Shown here: piece by piece, positions 1-10,900 of the stretch
How positions within the stretch are numbered: the first letter of the stretch is position 1
Layout of the letters: each line of letters starts with the position of its first letter
DNA from: Phorcus lineatus
Lineage: Eukaryota; Mollusca; Gastropoda; Trochida; Trochidae
Length of the DNA stretch: 64,000 bases
Direction of reading: 5' to 3'
Assembly (NCBI GenBank): GCA_921293015.1
Contig: OV121081.1
Coordinates: 24,865,158-24,929,157, forward strand
The notes under the pieces: generated by a model
What the model was told of the DNA's origin: nothing
What the model saw: the letters and a program-made list of their open reading frames with translations, nothing else
Database searches by the model: none
Position numbers and translations under genes: made by a program

Positions 1-265
1 ATGGCAATATGAACTATGGCCCAAACTGGATTTGTGCTTTAATACGCAAAATTGTTAACAGCTCTATTTGACTGAAAGTGGGGACAGATATACCCACAGT
101 TTTACTGGTGTATGGAATGTTACACAACTCCAGTGGCAACACGCCACTTAACTGCCTATTACGTTATACATCCCTGTAGCATCCCAAAGATTATAACACA
201 ACCAACGGGATTGCAACGTAATGTCCCTCTACACCAAGTTTCTTCAAATGTCCCTCTTCAATGAA

Positions 266-386
266 AAAAGTTAGTGTCTGAGATGACAAGTTTAATGTGA
301 AAGTTAGTGTCTGAGATGACAAGTTTAATGTGAAAGTTAGTGTATGTGATGACAAGTTTAATGTGAAAGTTAGTGTCTGAGATGAC
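266..386. repeat. 33-bp tandem repeat, ~3.6 copies
   Basis: Unit starts (GTTAGTGT...) are at 270, 303, 336 and 369, exactly 33 bp apart, with one diverged copy (GTATGTGATG). No coding function is seen. Confidence 0.9.
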
Positions 387-809
387 TAACTATTGAAACA
401 TAACTCAAACAATTATTCAAACACCAATCTGTAAATTTTATTGCCGAAAGCATGTCTTGGACCTGAACTTTTCATACTCCTACACTCACATGATACCCAC
501 TATGCTAAGGCGGCTATGCTGATCGAGGTTGATTTTAAGTCCTCCTATGCTTACAGCCTCCAACCATTAGCGATATTTTAGGGCGACTCCTTTAATTTCT
601 TTCGCGGAATCAAATATAATAGTTGACACATAAGAAATAAGCTTGTAGTTGGTATGTAAGCTTGAAAAACATGTGAAAGGGGTTATTATGAGATTAAAAA
701 CCCTTACCCTCGTGGATGATGTCCCTTTAGTGTGTATCCCTCAGGTTGTGGGTTTCAGATCTCACAACCCTTGACATGTTTAATCAAACATTCCTTACAA
801 TTATCCTCG

Positions 810-880
810 TGGGACCTTCCTCGGATAAGTGAAGTACTCTTGAAAGCAGCGTTAACCCCACATCACCTCACCTCCTTCGG
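810..880 (+). repeat. SINE 3'-end fragment
   Basis: GATAAGTGAAGTACTCTTGA and AAGCAGCGTTAACCCCACAT match the 3' end of the SINE family seen at 59.87 kb and 44.04 kb (AAGTGAAATAATCTTGAAAG, then CGGCGTTAAAC). Confidence 0.5.
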
Positions 881-2489
881 ACGCGCCTCAGAAATATATA
901 ATATATAAAATCTATAATGTAAATTGTAATTTCAGTCCAAGTTAAGTTGCATTCATAACCAAAATAAACATGTTAGAACAAGCAGAGTCAATCGCAACTC
1001 CAGTGCAAATATTCCAGACAAAAAAAATTTGACCTATCTTGAAGCAATATCTTACTAAATATGATTATCTAATCTAAAACTGCTTCCGAGAAATTTCTTT
1101 TTGAAAAAGGGCAATAACTCTAGAAAAGTATATCTGCGGGCTTGGGTTTGAATAAAATCCTAAGAAATGTTATATTTTGACAGTATATTTTGCACAATAT
1201 CGCCACCGCATTGGAAATCTAATGCCAGTTTAATGTCCACTGATGTCATTTCACCGACACATCATGAGGAATGATTTTTAATATATAAAATCTCAGCCTC
1301 AGCAATTTATTTTTATATTTGTTATTTCTATCATTTGTGTATAAACATGAGACAAAAACTGAAATTTAGTACTTATTTGGATTAAATTGATAATCAACCT
1401 TTATTATTAAGTTATTAACAATTAATACCTTTCTCAGCTTCGTTCTGCAAGAATTGTAAATCTGGAACATAACAAAACTCAATTAAAAAATCTGCAGTTC
1501 ATCAGTCATTGCATGATTTATTATCCATGGTTGAACATTTGCGATGAAATAGGTTTATAGCATGAAATGAAGTTTCACCCACCATGAAATAAAATTATGT
1601 TCGTCTAGTTAAGTCAACGCAAGATTTCAGCATTCGGGTACTTTTTGTTTATTACAAAAAGTTAAAATATCTTAAAGGAAGTTATTTCTTTAACCTGCAA
1701 ATTTTACCACTTACCAATCAAAGGATACTAGTACATTTTTGTTACTTAGATTTACCTGGGACATATTCTAAGAATGTTAGGTTGAGGTCAGATGTTGTAA
1801 CTTGTGAAATTTTGCATTTGATGGAAGGAACAAACAGTAATTACTCTTAGGATTATATTGATTTATTTTATTTTAAGTCATCATTTATTTGTTTGATTTC
1901 TTCAGCATACATCCCTAATCGTAAAAATGTGGTGTGCGCTAGTGCCTTTAAAGAAAGCTTCAAAAGGAGAAACAGGTGATGATTTATTTCTTTAACAAAA
2001 GGGAAATAAAAAATATCACAATATTATTTCGTTTGAAAGTATTTATGACAGAAAAATGTAAATGAGTGATAACCAATGGGAATAATGCTATCCTGTTCAC
2101 GGTAAGTGTTCAAGTTACTATACATACATTTTCAAAGTAAACGATAACATTTAATGGCATATTTGATGAGGATGCGACCCTTATTTTAAAATTAGTTAGG
2201 TAAATATTAAAATATCAAATATTAAATTCATTTCCAGAAAAATCTCACGTTAACATACCTCAAATTAAAGTGTATCCTCTGCTGGAAGTATGATATCATG
2301 TAAGCAACCCATCAAAGAAATAGGGTAGCAGAATTGTTGAGCTTTTAACAGAGGCGGATCCAGTTGGAGAAAGGGGATGTTTCAAGTGCAAGTATGATAA
2401 TGTACATGTGTTAACAACTCTTCGAATATGTAGGGATACACCACGTGCTGTTGTTATCTGATCCAGAGGTTAACTATTTCATATAACCC
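881..2489. other. Intergenic, no gene seen
   Basis: AT-rich sequence without convincing ORFs. A degraded transposon-end motif (GAGGCGGATCCAG) lies near 2352. Nothing else is recognised. Confidence 0.5.
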
Positions 2490-3656
2490 GGTCATAAAAT
2501 TCCAGAAAATCAGGCTGGATTTCGTAAAGATTATTCTACAGCTGACCATATATTTACATTGTATGCAATTATTCAAAAATGTCTTTCACGTAGAAAACGT
2601 AAACTATATGTAGCTTTCGTTGATTTTAAGAAGGCATTTGACTCAGTAAATAGACATAAACTTTGGTATTGTTTACGTAAAACTGGTGTCAATGGGAAAA
2701 TGTACAGAATGTTAAAAGCAATGTATCTTAATATTAAATCTTGTTTAAGATGTGGTTGTGACGTAACAGATTATTTTGATTGTCCGGTGGGCCTTAGGCA
2801 GGGCTGTATTGCTAGTCCATTATTATTCTCATTTTTTATCAATGAACTGTACTACATTATTATGCAAAATGGTAAACATGGCGTACAAATGTTCCCAGAC
2901 ATGTTAGAAATATTCATACTCCTATTTGCAGACGATGTTATTCTGATCTCTGAAACAGTAATTGGATTGCAAAACCAGTTAAATATTCTTGAAAGTTACA
3001 CTAATCTTTGGAACTTGTCAGTTACTCGTGATAAAACTAATATCGTCATATTTAGAAGAAGGGGCCCCGTTGCATCGAAGGAAAAATGGTTTTTCAAAGG
3101 TAAACCCATTAGTATAGTAAATCAATATAAGTATCTTGGTGTGTTATTGTCTTATACACTGAATATGAAACACTGTATTAATGATTTGTGTCTTATAGCA
3201 AAGAAGGCTTTGATTTCGGTTTTATCTATTTCACATCATTGTGGCGTGTTATCTCCTAATATATTTTTAAAACTTTTTGATGCCCAAATACAGCCAATTT
3301 TACAATATGGATCAGAGGCGTGGGGTTTTCAACGGTTTGACTGTCTAGAGAGGCTTCATTTGATGGCTTGTAAAAAGTTCTTAGGTGCACCAACAACTAC
3401 TCCAAACTGCATGGTTTATGGCGAGAGCGGGAGATATCCCCTCTATATAAATTCACAAATAAGATGTTTAAAATATTGGCTTAAAATACTCAAAATGCAC
3501 GAAAGACGCCTTCCAAAAGTTGCATATAATACGATGGTCCATTTAGATAATATGGGTAAGGTATCTTGGGCATCAAATATTAGAAATCTTTTATGTTCTC
3601 ATGGTTATGGTTTTGTTTGGTTAAACCAGGGTGTCGGTGATATTCAAATGTTTTAA
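2490..3656 (+). pseudogene. Non-LTR retrotransposon reverse transcriptase, 5'-truncated
   Basis: The frame opens near 2490 with PENQAGFRKDYSTADHIFTL, a conserved RT block, without any upstream endonuclease ORF. It continues through AFVDFKKAFDSVNR (first catalytic Asp region), VGLRQGCIASPLLFSFFINE, and LFADDVILIS (the FADD catalytic motif), then the YLGV thumb region. After the RT come YGSEAWG and GRYPLYI motifs seen in several animal LINE clades. A stop lies four codons upstream of the preserved region and another at 3654-3656, where the frame breaks. The element copied itself by target-primed reverse transcription; this copy is dead. The clade is not resolved. Confidence 0.9.
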
Positions 3657-4121
3657 AGGAATTTCGTGAACGGTCTGTAAATATGTTTTGCCAAGAATGG
3701 CATTCAACACTAGAAACAAGTTCTCCTTATGACCTTTATAAATCGATCAAGACATTACTGCAACCAGAGCCTTCTCACATTTAAAAGTAATATAATCTTA
3801 TTCACACGATACAGACTAGGCTTGATAGATTTAATGATGAATAAGGGCAGAAAAATGTCCATTATTAAAAGCGAACGTATATGCCAACTGTGTAACTCTG
3901 CAGTTGAGGATGAAGTTCACTTCACATTTGTCTGCCCATGTTATGAAGATATACGAATAATATTTATGTCAGATAATTTCTTATCTAAACCACCATTGAC
4001 AGCATTTATATCAATTGTGACTTCTAGGGATACTTCAACTATTATAAATCTAGCTATGTACCTTAAGTATGCTCAAAAGCGCCGTGATGAAATGTTGAGA
4101 TGCAGATCTATACCAAACTAA
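3657..4121 (+). pseudogene. C-terminal part of the same LINE ORF, frameshifted
   Basis: Coding similarity continues after 3656 in a second frame (KEFRERSVNMFCQEW) to about 3770, then in a third frame to the stop at 4119-4121. Two frameshifts therefore separate it from the RT. The last part has TRYRLGL and a C-x2-C-x8-H-x4-C cluster (CQLC ... HFTFVC), the gag-like knuckle found at the C-end of many LINE ORF2 proteins. Confidence 0.8.
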
Positions 4122-4233
4122 TTTGTATTGCATATTGTGTAACAATTATTTATATGAATACTATAAAAATGTAACTCTCCTGTATATGGGCCGGAGGCCT
4201 TGAATACAATAAACGTTGTCTGTCTGTCTGTCA
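4122..4233 (+). mobile_element. LINE 3'UTR and (TGTC)n tail
   Basis: A short 3'UTR after the ORF runs through GGGCCGGAGGCCTTGAATAC and AATAAACG and ends in (TGTC)4. The tetranucleotide tail marks the 3' end of the element. A second, unrelated-looking LINE end with the same tail is at 57.4-57.7 kb. Confidence 0.75.
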
Positions 4234-4684
4234 TATACTCAGGTGTTATGTTGTGTAACTTTACCTCTGCTCTTCACATACGGATTGTGTTTGGTCAATG
4301 TGCTCCCGGTTCGAGACTGTAAACAAGCTTACTTCGCCTCACTTGTTTGCAGTATGGCATCTCCATTCAGGGTACTTTAAGTACCCAACACATTGAAATG
4401 TTGAGTTGTGCAATTTGTGTTATAATTATGCATGGTACTGCGAAGTACATTGATAGTACAGTTTACGAAATTGAACATATTCAATTATAACACTGTTGAA
4501 AAAGCAACAAATCATTATGAAATCGATTTCTGAAATTACTACTCTTGACTCTTCTGTACATAAAAAAACCATAAAGTTTAAGAAAATCTATTTTTAAGTA
4601 TGGAAAACCACTCTTCTATATTTCTCCTTTTCCGATATGGCAACTCTTTCATCAAGTTAACAACAAGAACAACAGACCAAGTTA
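4234..4684. other. Intergenic spacer between LINE and gene 3' end
   Basis: No ORF or recognisable repeat is seen. It would separate the LINE tail from the proposed polyadenylation site of the L1-type gene. Confidence 0.4.
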
Positions 4685-4697
4685 TCATTCAAAAGCC

Positions 4698-4703
4698 TTT
4701 TAT
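4698..4703 (-). terminator. Candidate polyadenylation signal AATAAA
   Basis: TTTATT on the plus strand is AATAAA on the minus strand, followed by a GT-rich element within about 40 nt. It is the nearest canonical signal downstream of the L1-type stop codon. Confidence 0.4.
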
Positions 4704-5165
4704 TGCTAAGGAATGAGACCCTTGTTTGTAAAAAACATTTAACAACTTTAGTACGTGGAAAGGTCCCTCCGAATGTAGAATGTATGTGAGTATGCATGAT
4801 GAGAAAGAACTCTATGGCAAGCAGTCACTCTACAGGTATATATCTATGTATATAGGTATATATGTACAAGCAGCAGCGATGTGTATATACAATGAACATG
4901 CGTAGCTCTACAATTCCATACAAACTTAACAACCATCCATTAGTCGTACTAAGGGATGGTCGCTGTAGATCTTGTACAATTCAACAGCCGAGTGTTGTTA
5001 CTAAATAACCACTGAATACCAGTGCTACCAGCTGATCGATAATAATTTTCTGCATAAACTATTTAATTTTTTTTCATTTTCCTCATCTGAATAGAATTAA
5101 CTATTCAATTTTCCGCGATCGCATTTCTATTCAAAGACATCAATTCGGTCTACAAACAAAACTTA

Positions 5166-5285
5166 TACTGAGCACAAAAAGTTAAGGACCGCCCCATATT
5201 CAATATTAGCAACTTATGGATCATTATATGAACTAATATATCTATATATTGAAAATGGGTTGTCCTTAACTTATGTTGTTGAGTA
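5166..5285. mobile_element. 120-bp MITE with ~40-bp inverted repeats, TA ends
   Basis: The left arm (CTGAGCACAAAAAGTTAAGG, then ACCGCCCCATATTCAATAT) is matched with a few mismatches by the reverse complement of the right arm ending CCTTAACTTATGTTGTTGAG. Both ends are bounded by TA, the target duplication of Tc1/mariner-type transposases. It is non-autonomous and lies in the probable 3'UTR. Confidence 0.75.
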
Positions 5286-7330
5286 TAGTTTGAGTAATTC
5301 ATATTTCAATAACATTATTTGCCAATTAGTAACATATAATAATATAACATTTACAATGGTTTCAGATGTCTAACCTATATGATGAGGTTTCACTCCAACT
5401 CAAAATCAAATATAATCTTTTGAATATAAAAAAGACAATTTTTTTGCATTAAAATTAATAATGATATCATCAATGAAAATCTGTTATGCAAATAAATAAT
5501 TTGATTAGGCAAAGAAATTTAAAGATTGACAATAGAAATATCCTTAAGAAAGTACAAATTCTTTCATCAATAGTAAAACTCAATTTCATCAAAGAAACTA
5601 AACAAAATGTTTAAATCAACATAAGTGTTAATGCTGTTTAAGCGAAACTCACAAAGAATCTTGACTTAGAAAAATGTCAAACAATGCCAAATGTATAAGA
5701 TAGGTATTGATTGTTATTGAAAAACTATGAAAATGATTGACATACAAAACTACTGGAGCATTTACATAAACATGAAAAATGACAAACTACAATGTACAAG
5801 TAAAATGATGCCATCCTAACGGCTAACACCTTTCGCACGTGTAAAGTAAAAATATAATAAATAACATTTTATATACACGGAGGGCATATAGTTAACCAGG
5901 ATGGCAGTTTGTAAAAAATAACAATTCATATAAAATTCACACAAACCGTGAAAATATTGGAACAATGGACAATTCACTACAGATACCTACCTACAGACAT
6001 AACACAAACATTCAAATCTTAAAACTAGTTCACACAAACCACTGGCTAATCTTATTCACTTTCCACCAGCGAAAGACAAAATCATAGCATACCACATAAA
6101 CGTAAATAACCAGAAGTGAGCAGAATTTCGCTTTGAGTGAGTACATAAAGCTAGGGCACCTCTAACAAATGCAAATTAGGTGAAAATTTTACCATTATAC
6201 ATTACTTAAAACATTTTAACATAGTTGTATTTACAGGAAGGTTCAGATTTAACATGAAACCAGGAATTGCTAACAAAAGCCGTTATTGTTCGATGAAGTG
6301 TTAGGATAATCAAAGAGACGATCCCTGGCAAGAAACAAGAATTCTCCGTGGTAACCGTTCAGAATTTTCACCGTCAACATGGATTGGTCAACGCTTCGGA
6401 CATTGTCTGATGTGATGAAAATGAGTTAAATGTCGACATTGCTTCGTTAAGTGCACTTAATGTGACTATTGAGGTGAGTTTTCATGCAACTCAATGCCAA
6501 GAATGATCTGAGTGACTGCATAAAATAAGGCAAACTGACACGAAGGCTGCCATAACGCTGCTTAATATTCCCAGCCGGGGCTCTCACTACCAACATGCGC
6601 AGCAGTTGCATATTCCTAGCATCTCGGCTGCGTCTGTCATAACACTTTTGGAACAAATACTCAATAACATACAATGATATAGATGGTTTTATAGAAAATA
6701 CACTTTTGAGTGGAATGACATCATAAAATGAATACTGAGCGAACAAATCTCAATTTACCAAACGCAAAAGAAATGAAAATCTTATCACTATTGCACTGCA
6801 TTTAACCTTTGATAAACTATTCAGTGCATTTCATTGAGATATAAAAATAATCTTTCTCAGAATTAACAGAATTTGGGTTCAAAATCATCCTGCTCAATTT
6901 TCCTCGACATGATTGCTTGTTTGTGATTGGTTGTTTACCCTGGTTACTACATAAGGAAACATACAAGAGCACCAATCTGAAATACATACCAGTGATTCTC
7001 TTATCACTCAGTCAGGTGCCATTTCAGTGCAGTAGATTCATAGGAATTTCAATAGAAAAGGTTTTCGTGTTGCCAAAGTTTAAATGCTATATCTTATGTT
7101 CACTGTTCTTGAAAAAAACAATTATTTCCTTAGACATAAATAAGAATACATTTAAAGATGGTAAAATTATATTACTTCCAAACACAACTTTGAATGAAAG
7201 AATTTTTCCAATTTGTGGCATACAATTTGATAAAATGAAACGTCAAAACATTTTTGCTAAGGACGTTTTTTCAAATAATTAACTTTCTTTCACTAATCAA
7301 GAGTGGGGAATGGTGGAATGACAGGGAGAA

Positions 7331-7358
7331 GGGGGGGGGGGGGGGGGGGGGGGGGGGG
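7331..7358. repeat. Poly(G)28 mononucleotide tract
   Basis: Twenty-eight consecutive G on the plus strand. In the L1-type transcript it would be a C run in the 3'UTR. Such tracts are length-unstable and error-prone in assembly. Confidence 0.9.
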
Positions 7359-7743
7359 CTAGTTTGCGCAACGGTTACCCCCCTCTACATGTTGGAATGT
7401 AGCCCTATTCAGGAATGTCGACTAACACATAACCCAGTACCAACTCTACCCATATTTGATTGTAAATCTTCAACATCCATTTCTACCATTACTGCTTTCA
7501 AACTCAAGTTGGATCTCTCTTATGTGGAAACTTAATATGGTTGAAATATAAAAAGAAAACCATAAAAAAATAATTCGTCACTTGCACAGCTTTCAATTAA
7601 CACTAGCTTATCACTTTGGAATGTTGCCTTTTGGATTTAGGATGTTTTCAAGTCCTATCACCCATCATGGGAGTTATCTCCCTTTAGCACTCTTTAGTTC
7701 CACAGAGGGGCAGTTGTTGAAGGCAGGATGGAATGTAGTGCAG

Positions 7744-7987
7744 CTAGATTTGGGACTCTGTTGCATTATGGTTGAGAGGCTGGGGACTCTGTTGAACTTC
7801 GGGAATTTTACCCTTCGACATATACTGCCCGATGAATGAACCATCTTCATTGAATTTTGTTGTATCAAAGTCTGCACCACCGTACTCCATGAGTGACTCA
7901 TCATCATCCCCCATATCCATATCGTCTCCGTAGTCGAAGTTTGGATTGATCCGCGATGTCTTCTTTGTGGGGTAGTCATCCTCGCCA
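7744..7987 (-). CDS. Exon 13: FIGQY ankyrin-binding tail and stop
   Basis: The acceptor is TTTAACAG after a T-run. The exon encodes DDDESLMEYGGADFD and FNEDGSFIGQY (residues 645-655), the hallmark of L1-family tails. Then come about 25 family-unlike residues ending TESQI and a TAG at 7746-7744. The last three residues (SQI) fit a class I PDZ ligand (S/T-x-hydrophobic). The open frame that covers the same DNA in another phase (7988-7674) is a shadow. Confidence 0.97.
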
Positions 7988-10900
7988 CTGTTAAAAAAAC
8001 AGTTTTACTCTTAATGCAGGTTTTGACTTACATGTTTCTTTGATTTGATTTGATTTAAACATATTTTATTCAGTGAAGGATTAGGTACAAGTTTTGCAAC
8101 TCAGGTAACCTTCTTCCTTTCTTTCTTTCAACAAAGTGTCTACATTCATGTCCTTGTCAAAAGTCTAACAGTGGTTCATTGAGTTTGCATTGAACAGTTT
8201 GTGAGTAGTATCATAAAAAGGTTTGGTTAGGTCTCGTGACTGTAAACATCAGTCAACTGTTGTTTCTCAGGGTAATCAGGTTACAACATTATTGGAAAAT
8301 ATGAGAGAAGAGCTATGTATACTCTTTATCTGAAAGCGAAAGCACAGACCGCTGCACTATTTTGCCCCCACATATGAAGGAAATGTTACTTACGGAGCTC
8401 TAGACAGGTCGTGGAAGCCACTGTCAACAAGATCCTTCTCTGGATCAATGTCATTGGCTCGCTCCTTCTTGTCCACTGAAAATCAACCACTCAGATTCAT
8501 TAGTAATTGTTTCAAAAGTTTTCGTCAGAGAATATTTTGATGAAATAAATTGGAGGGGACATTTCTGTTTACACATATATGACAAAACAATCAACACATC
8601 AACAATTATTTGAAATACAGAAAATTCCCCTAAAAGCCAATATAACTACATATATATTTATATCACTCTTATACATTTCTTGGATAAGAAATCAACCCCT
8701 TTAAAAGCAAATCTTAAATCTTAGGTAAATAATTAATAGCATCATCCATGGTCTATCATTATTCTGGGAGATTTTTTCATTATCAAAGTAGGATTGTAAA
8801 CTATAAAATATTCATTTTAAAAAAAAGTGACATTGTTACATTTGCCTTTGGGATCACACTTTCTGCAAGGTATGACGAGTACTCACATGGATATGTTCCC
8901 TCTTGCCGCTTCCTGTTGCAGATGACCACGATGAGGATGATGACAATCAGCAGGATGATGAGGGCCACGATGAGTGCGATCCACCACAGATCCACCGCCG
9001 CCGTCACTACCGGCGCAACCACTGCAAGTACAACATCAACATTAGCAACGTTGTGCATAAGGGATAATTTAATTGTCATATTGAGCTCTTAATTTAATTC
9101 AATTTAATTTAAGTTTGATCTAGACATATTCATTGAAACGACAGATTGGGTGCAAGTTTTGGAACTTAGTGAAACTGTCAAGAAATCAAAAGGCATCACT
9201 TGAAAGAGAGATCATTCACACTTTCTGAGATCACTTTACAATCTTTGCCTTTTTGAAAACTATGCACAATGAACATTATATATTAATATTTTACACTAAC
9301 AAACATTGAATAAATGAGGTATTTTTCGGACTTTGTTGCTCTTAAAAGTTTGATGTATATCATCGGTATAAATTTAAATTTGTGCAACAACATAACAAAG
9401 AAAGATATCAATGCAAACATTTTATGGGAGTAAAACATGTGAAAACATATTTTATGGGGGCTGACTTTGATGAAAAGGAAAAAGATGTGTTAAGTGGCTG
9501 TGAAGAATTTCGGGTAAAATGAAAGAATATGGCTTGGGGGTATAAAAAGCTATTTGACAGGATAATAACTGAATGCCAGGGAGTCAGCGCAAATGGCAGC
9601 TGTGATGGGAAGGGTGTCAGCGTGAATGGCAGCTGTGATGGGAAGGGTGTCAGCGTGAATGGCAGCCGTGGCGGGAAGGGTGTCAGCGCGAATGGCAGCT
9701 GTGGTGTGAAGGGTGTCAGCGCCAATGGCAGCTGTGGTGTGAAGGGTGTCAGCGCAAATGGCAGCTGTGGTGGGAAGGGTGTCAGCGCGAATGGCAGCTG
9801 TGGCGGGGAGGGTGTCAGCCCGAATGGCAGCTGTGACGGGAAGGGTGTCAGCGTGAAGGGCAGCTGTGATGGGAAGAGTGTCAGCGTGAATGGCAGTTGT
9901 GGTGGGAAGGGTGTCAGCGCAAATGGCAGCTGTGGCGGAAAGGGTGTCAGCGCGAATGGCAGCTGTGGCGGGAAGGGTGTCAGCGCGAATGGCAGCTGTG
10001 GCGGGAAGGGTGTCAGCGCGAATGGCAGCTCTGGCGGGAAGGGTGTCAGCGCGAATGGCAGCTGTGACGGGAAGGGTGTCAGCGCGAATGGCAGCTGTGG
10101 TGTGAAGGGTGTCAGCGCAAATGGCAGCTGTGAAGGGAGGGTTGACAGCGCAAGTGGCGGCTGGTGTGGGTGGGAAAGATGTAACAAGAAAAGGATTCAA
10201 AGGCATTTTTGAGTCAGCCCCAATGGAGTAGAAGGGGATAGAAAGTGGGCAGCAATAAAACAATGGATGTTGATGCAATATAAAAGACAGGAAATATGAA
10301 GTTAATACATGAAAATAGCAGAATTCTTTATACATAGAAATAGCTAGAAAATGATAAACTGTTGTTGCACAAACTAAAATTTCCACATTTTAATTTTGTG
10401 CAACAACAAAACAAAGAAGGATATCAATACAAACATTTTATTTGAGTAAAACATGTGAAAACATATTTAATGGGGGCTGACTGGGATGCAAAGTAAGATA
10501 AAATGTTAAGTGACTGTGAAGAATTAGGGGCAAAATGAAAAAATATGCCTTGGGGGTACAAAAAGCTATTTTACTGGGTAATAGCTGAATGCCCACAATG
10601 AGGTTTGTTACCGAGAGCCCCCAAGGAATATGCGTAAGTATTGAAATCAATTTTAAATGAATTTGTAGAAATTGTTTACAATAAAATACATAAATTGCAG
10701 AGTGTTGCAGGAAGAAGATACCAAGAGATAAGAAAATGGATGGCAAACAATGCACGAAAACAATAGAAAGAGGCAGAGGTCACATGATAATGGCTTAAAT
10801 ACAAAATTAGTGTGACATACTCAAGGTTGCTTAAAAAATAAGAACTGTAATTAGGTGAATAATAAAAACAAACAAGTGATGATGCAATATAAAAAACGAA

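Larger units (their letters stand above)
4685..7743 (-). other. Probable 3'UTR of the L1-type gene
   Basis: Between the stop at 7744 and a minus-strand AATAAA (plus 4698-4703) I see no other AATAAA on that strand. Just past the signal, on the minus strand, the sequence is T/G-rich (TGGTCTGTTGTTCTTGTTGT), as expected for a polyadenylation downstream element. The 3'UTR would be about 3.05 kb. It would include a 28-nt C run (G28 at 7331-7358) and a hairpin MITE (5166-5285). No competing gene is seen here. Confidence 0.4.

Noticed and set aside
7674..7988. 104-codon minus-strand frame starting MARMTTPQ
   Set aside because: Wrong frame over exon 13. The spliced phase gives the L1-type FIGQY tail instead.
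9408..10386. Long open frames on both strands (up to 278 codons) with 11-residue repeats
   Set aside because: They are products of a 33-bp minisatellite without stops, inside a TIR element in an intron. Several frames are open at once.
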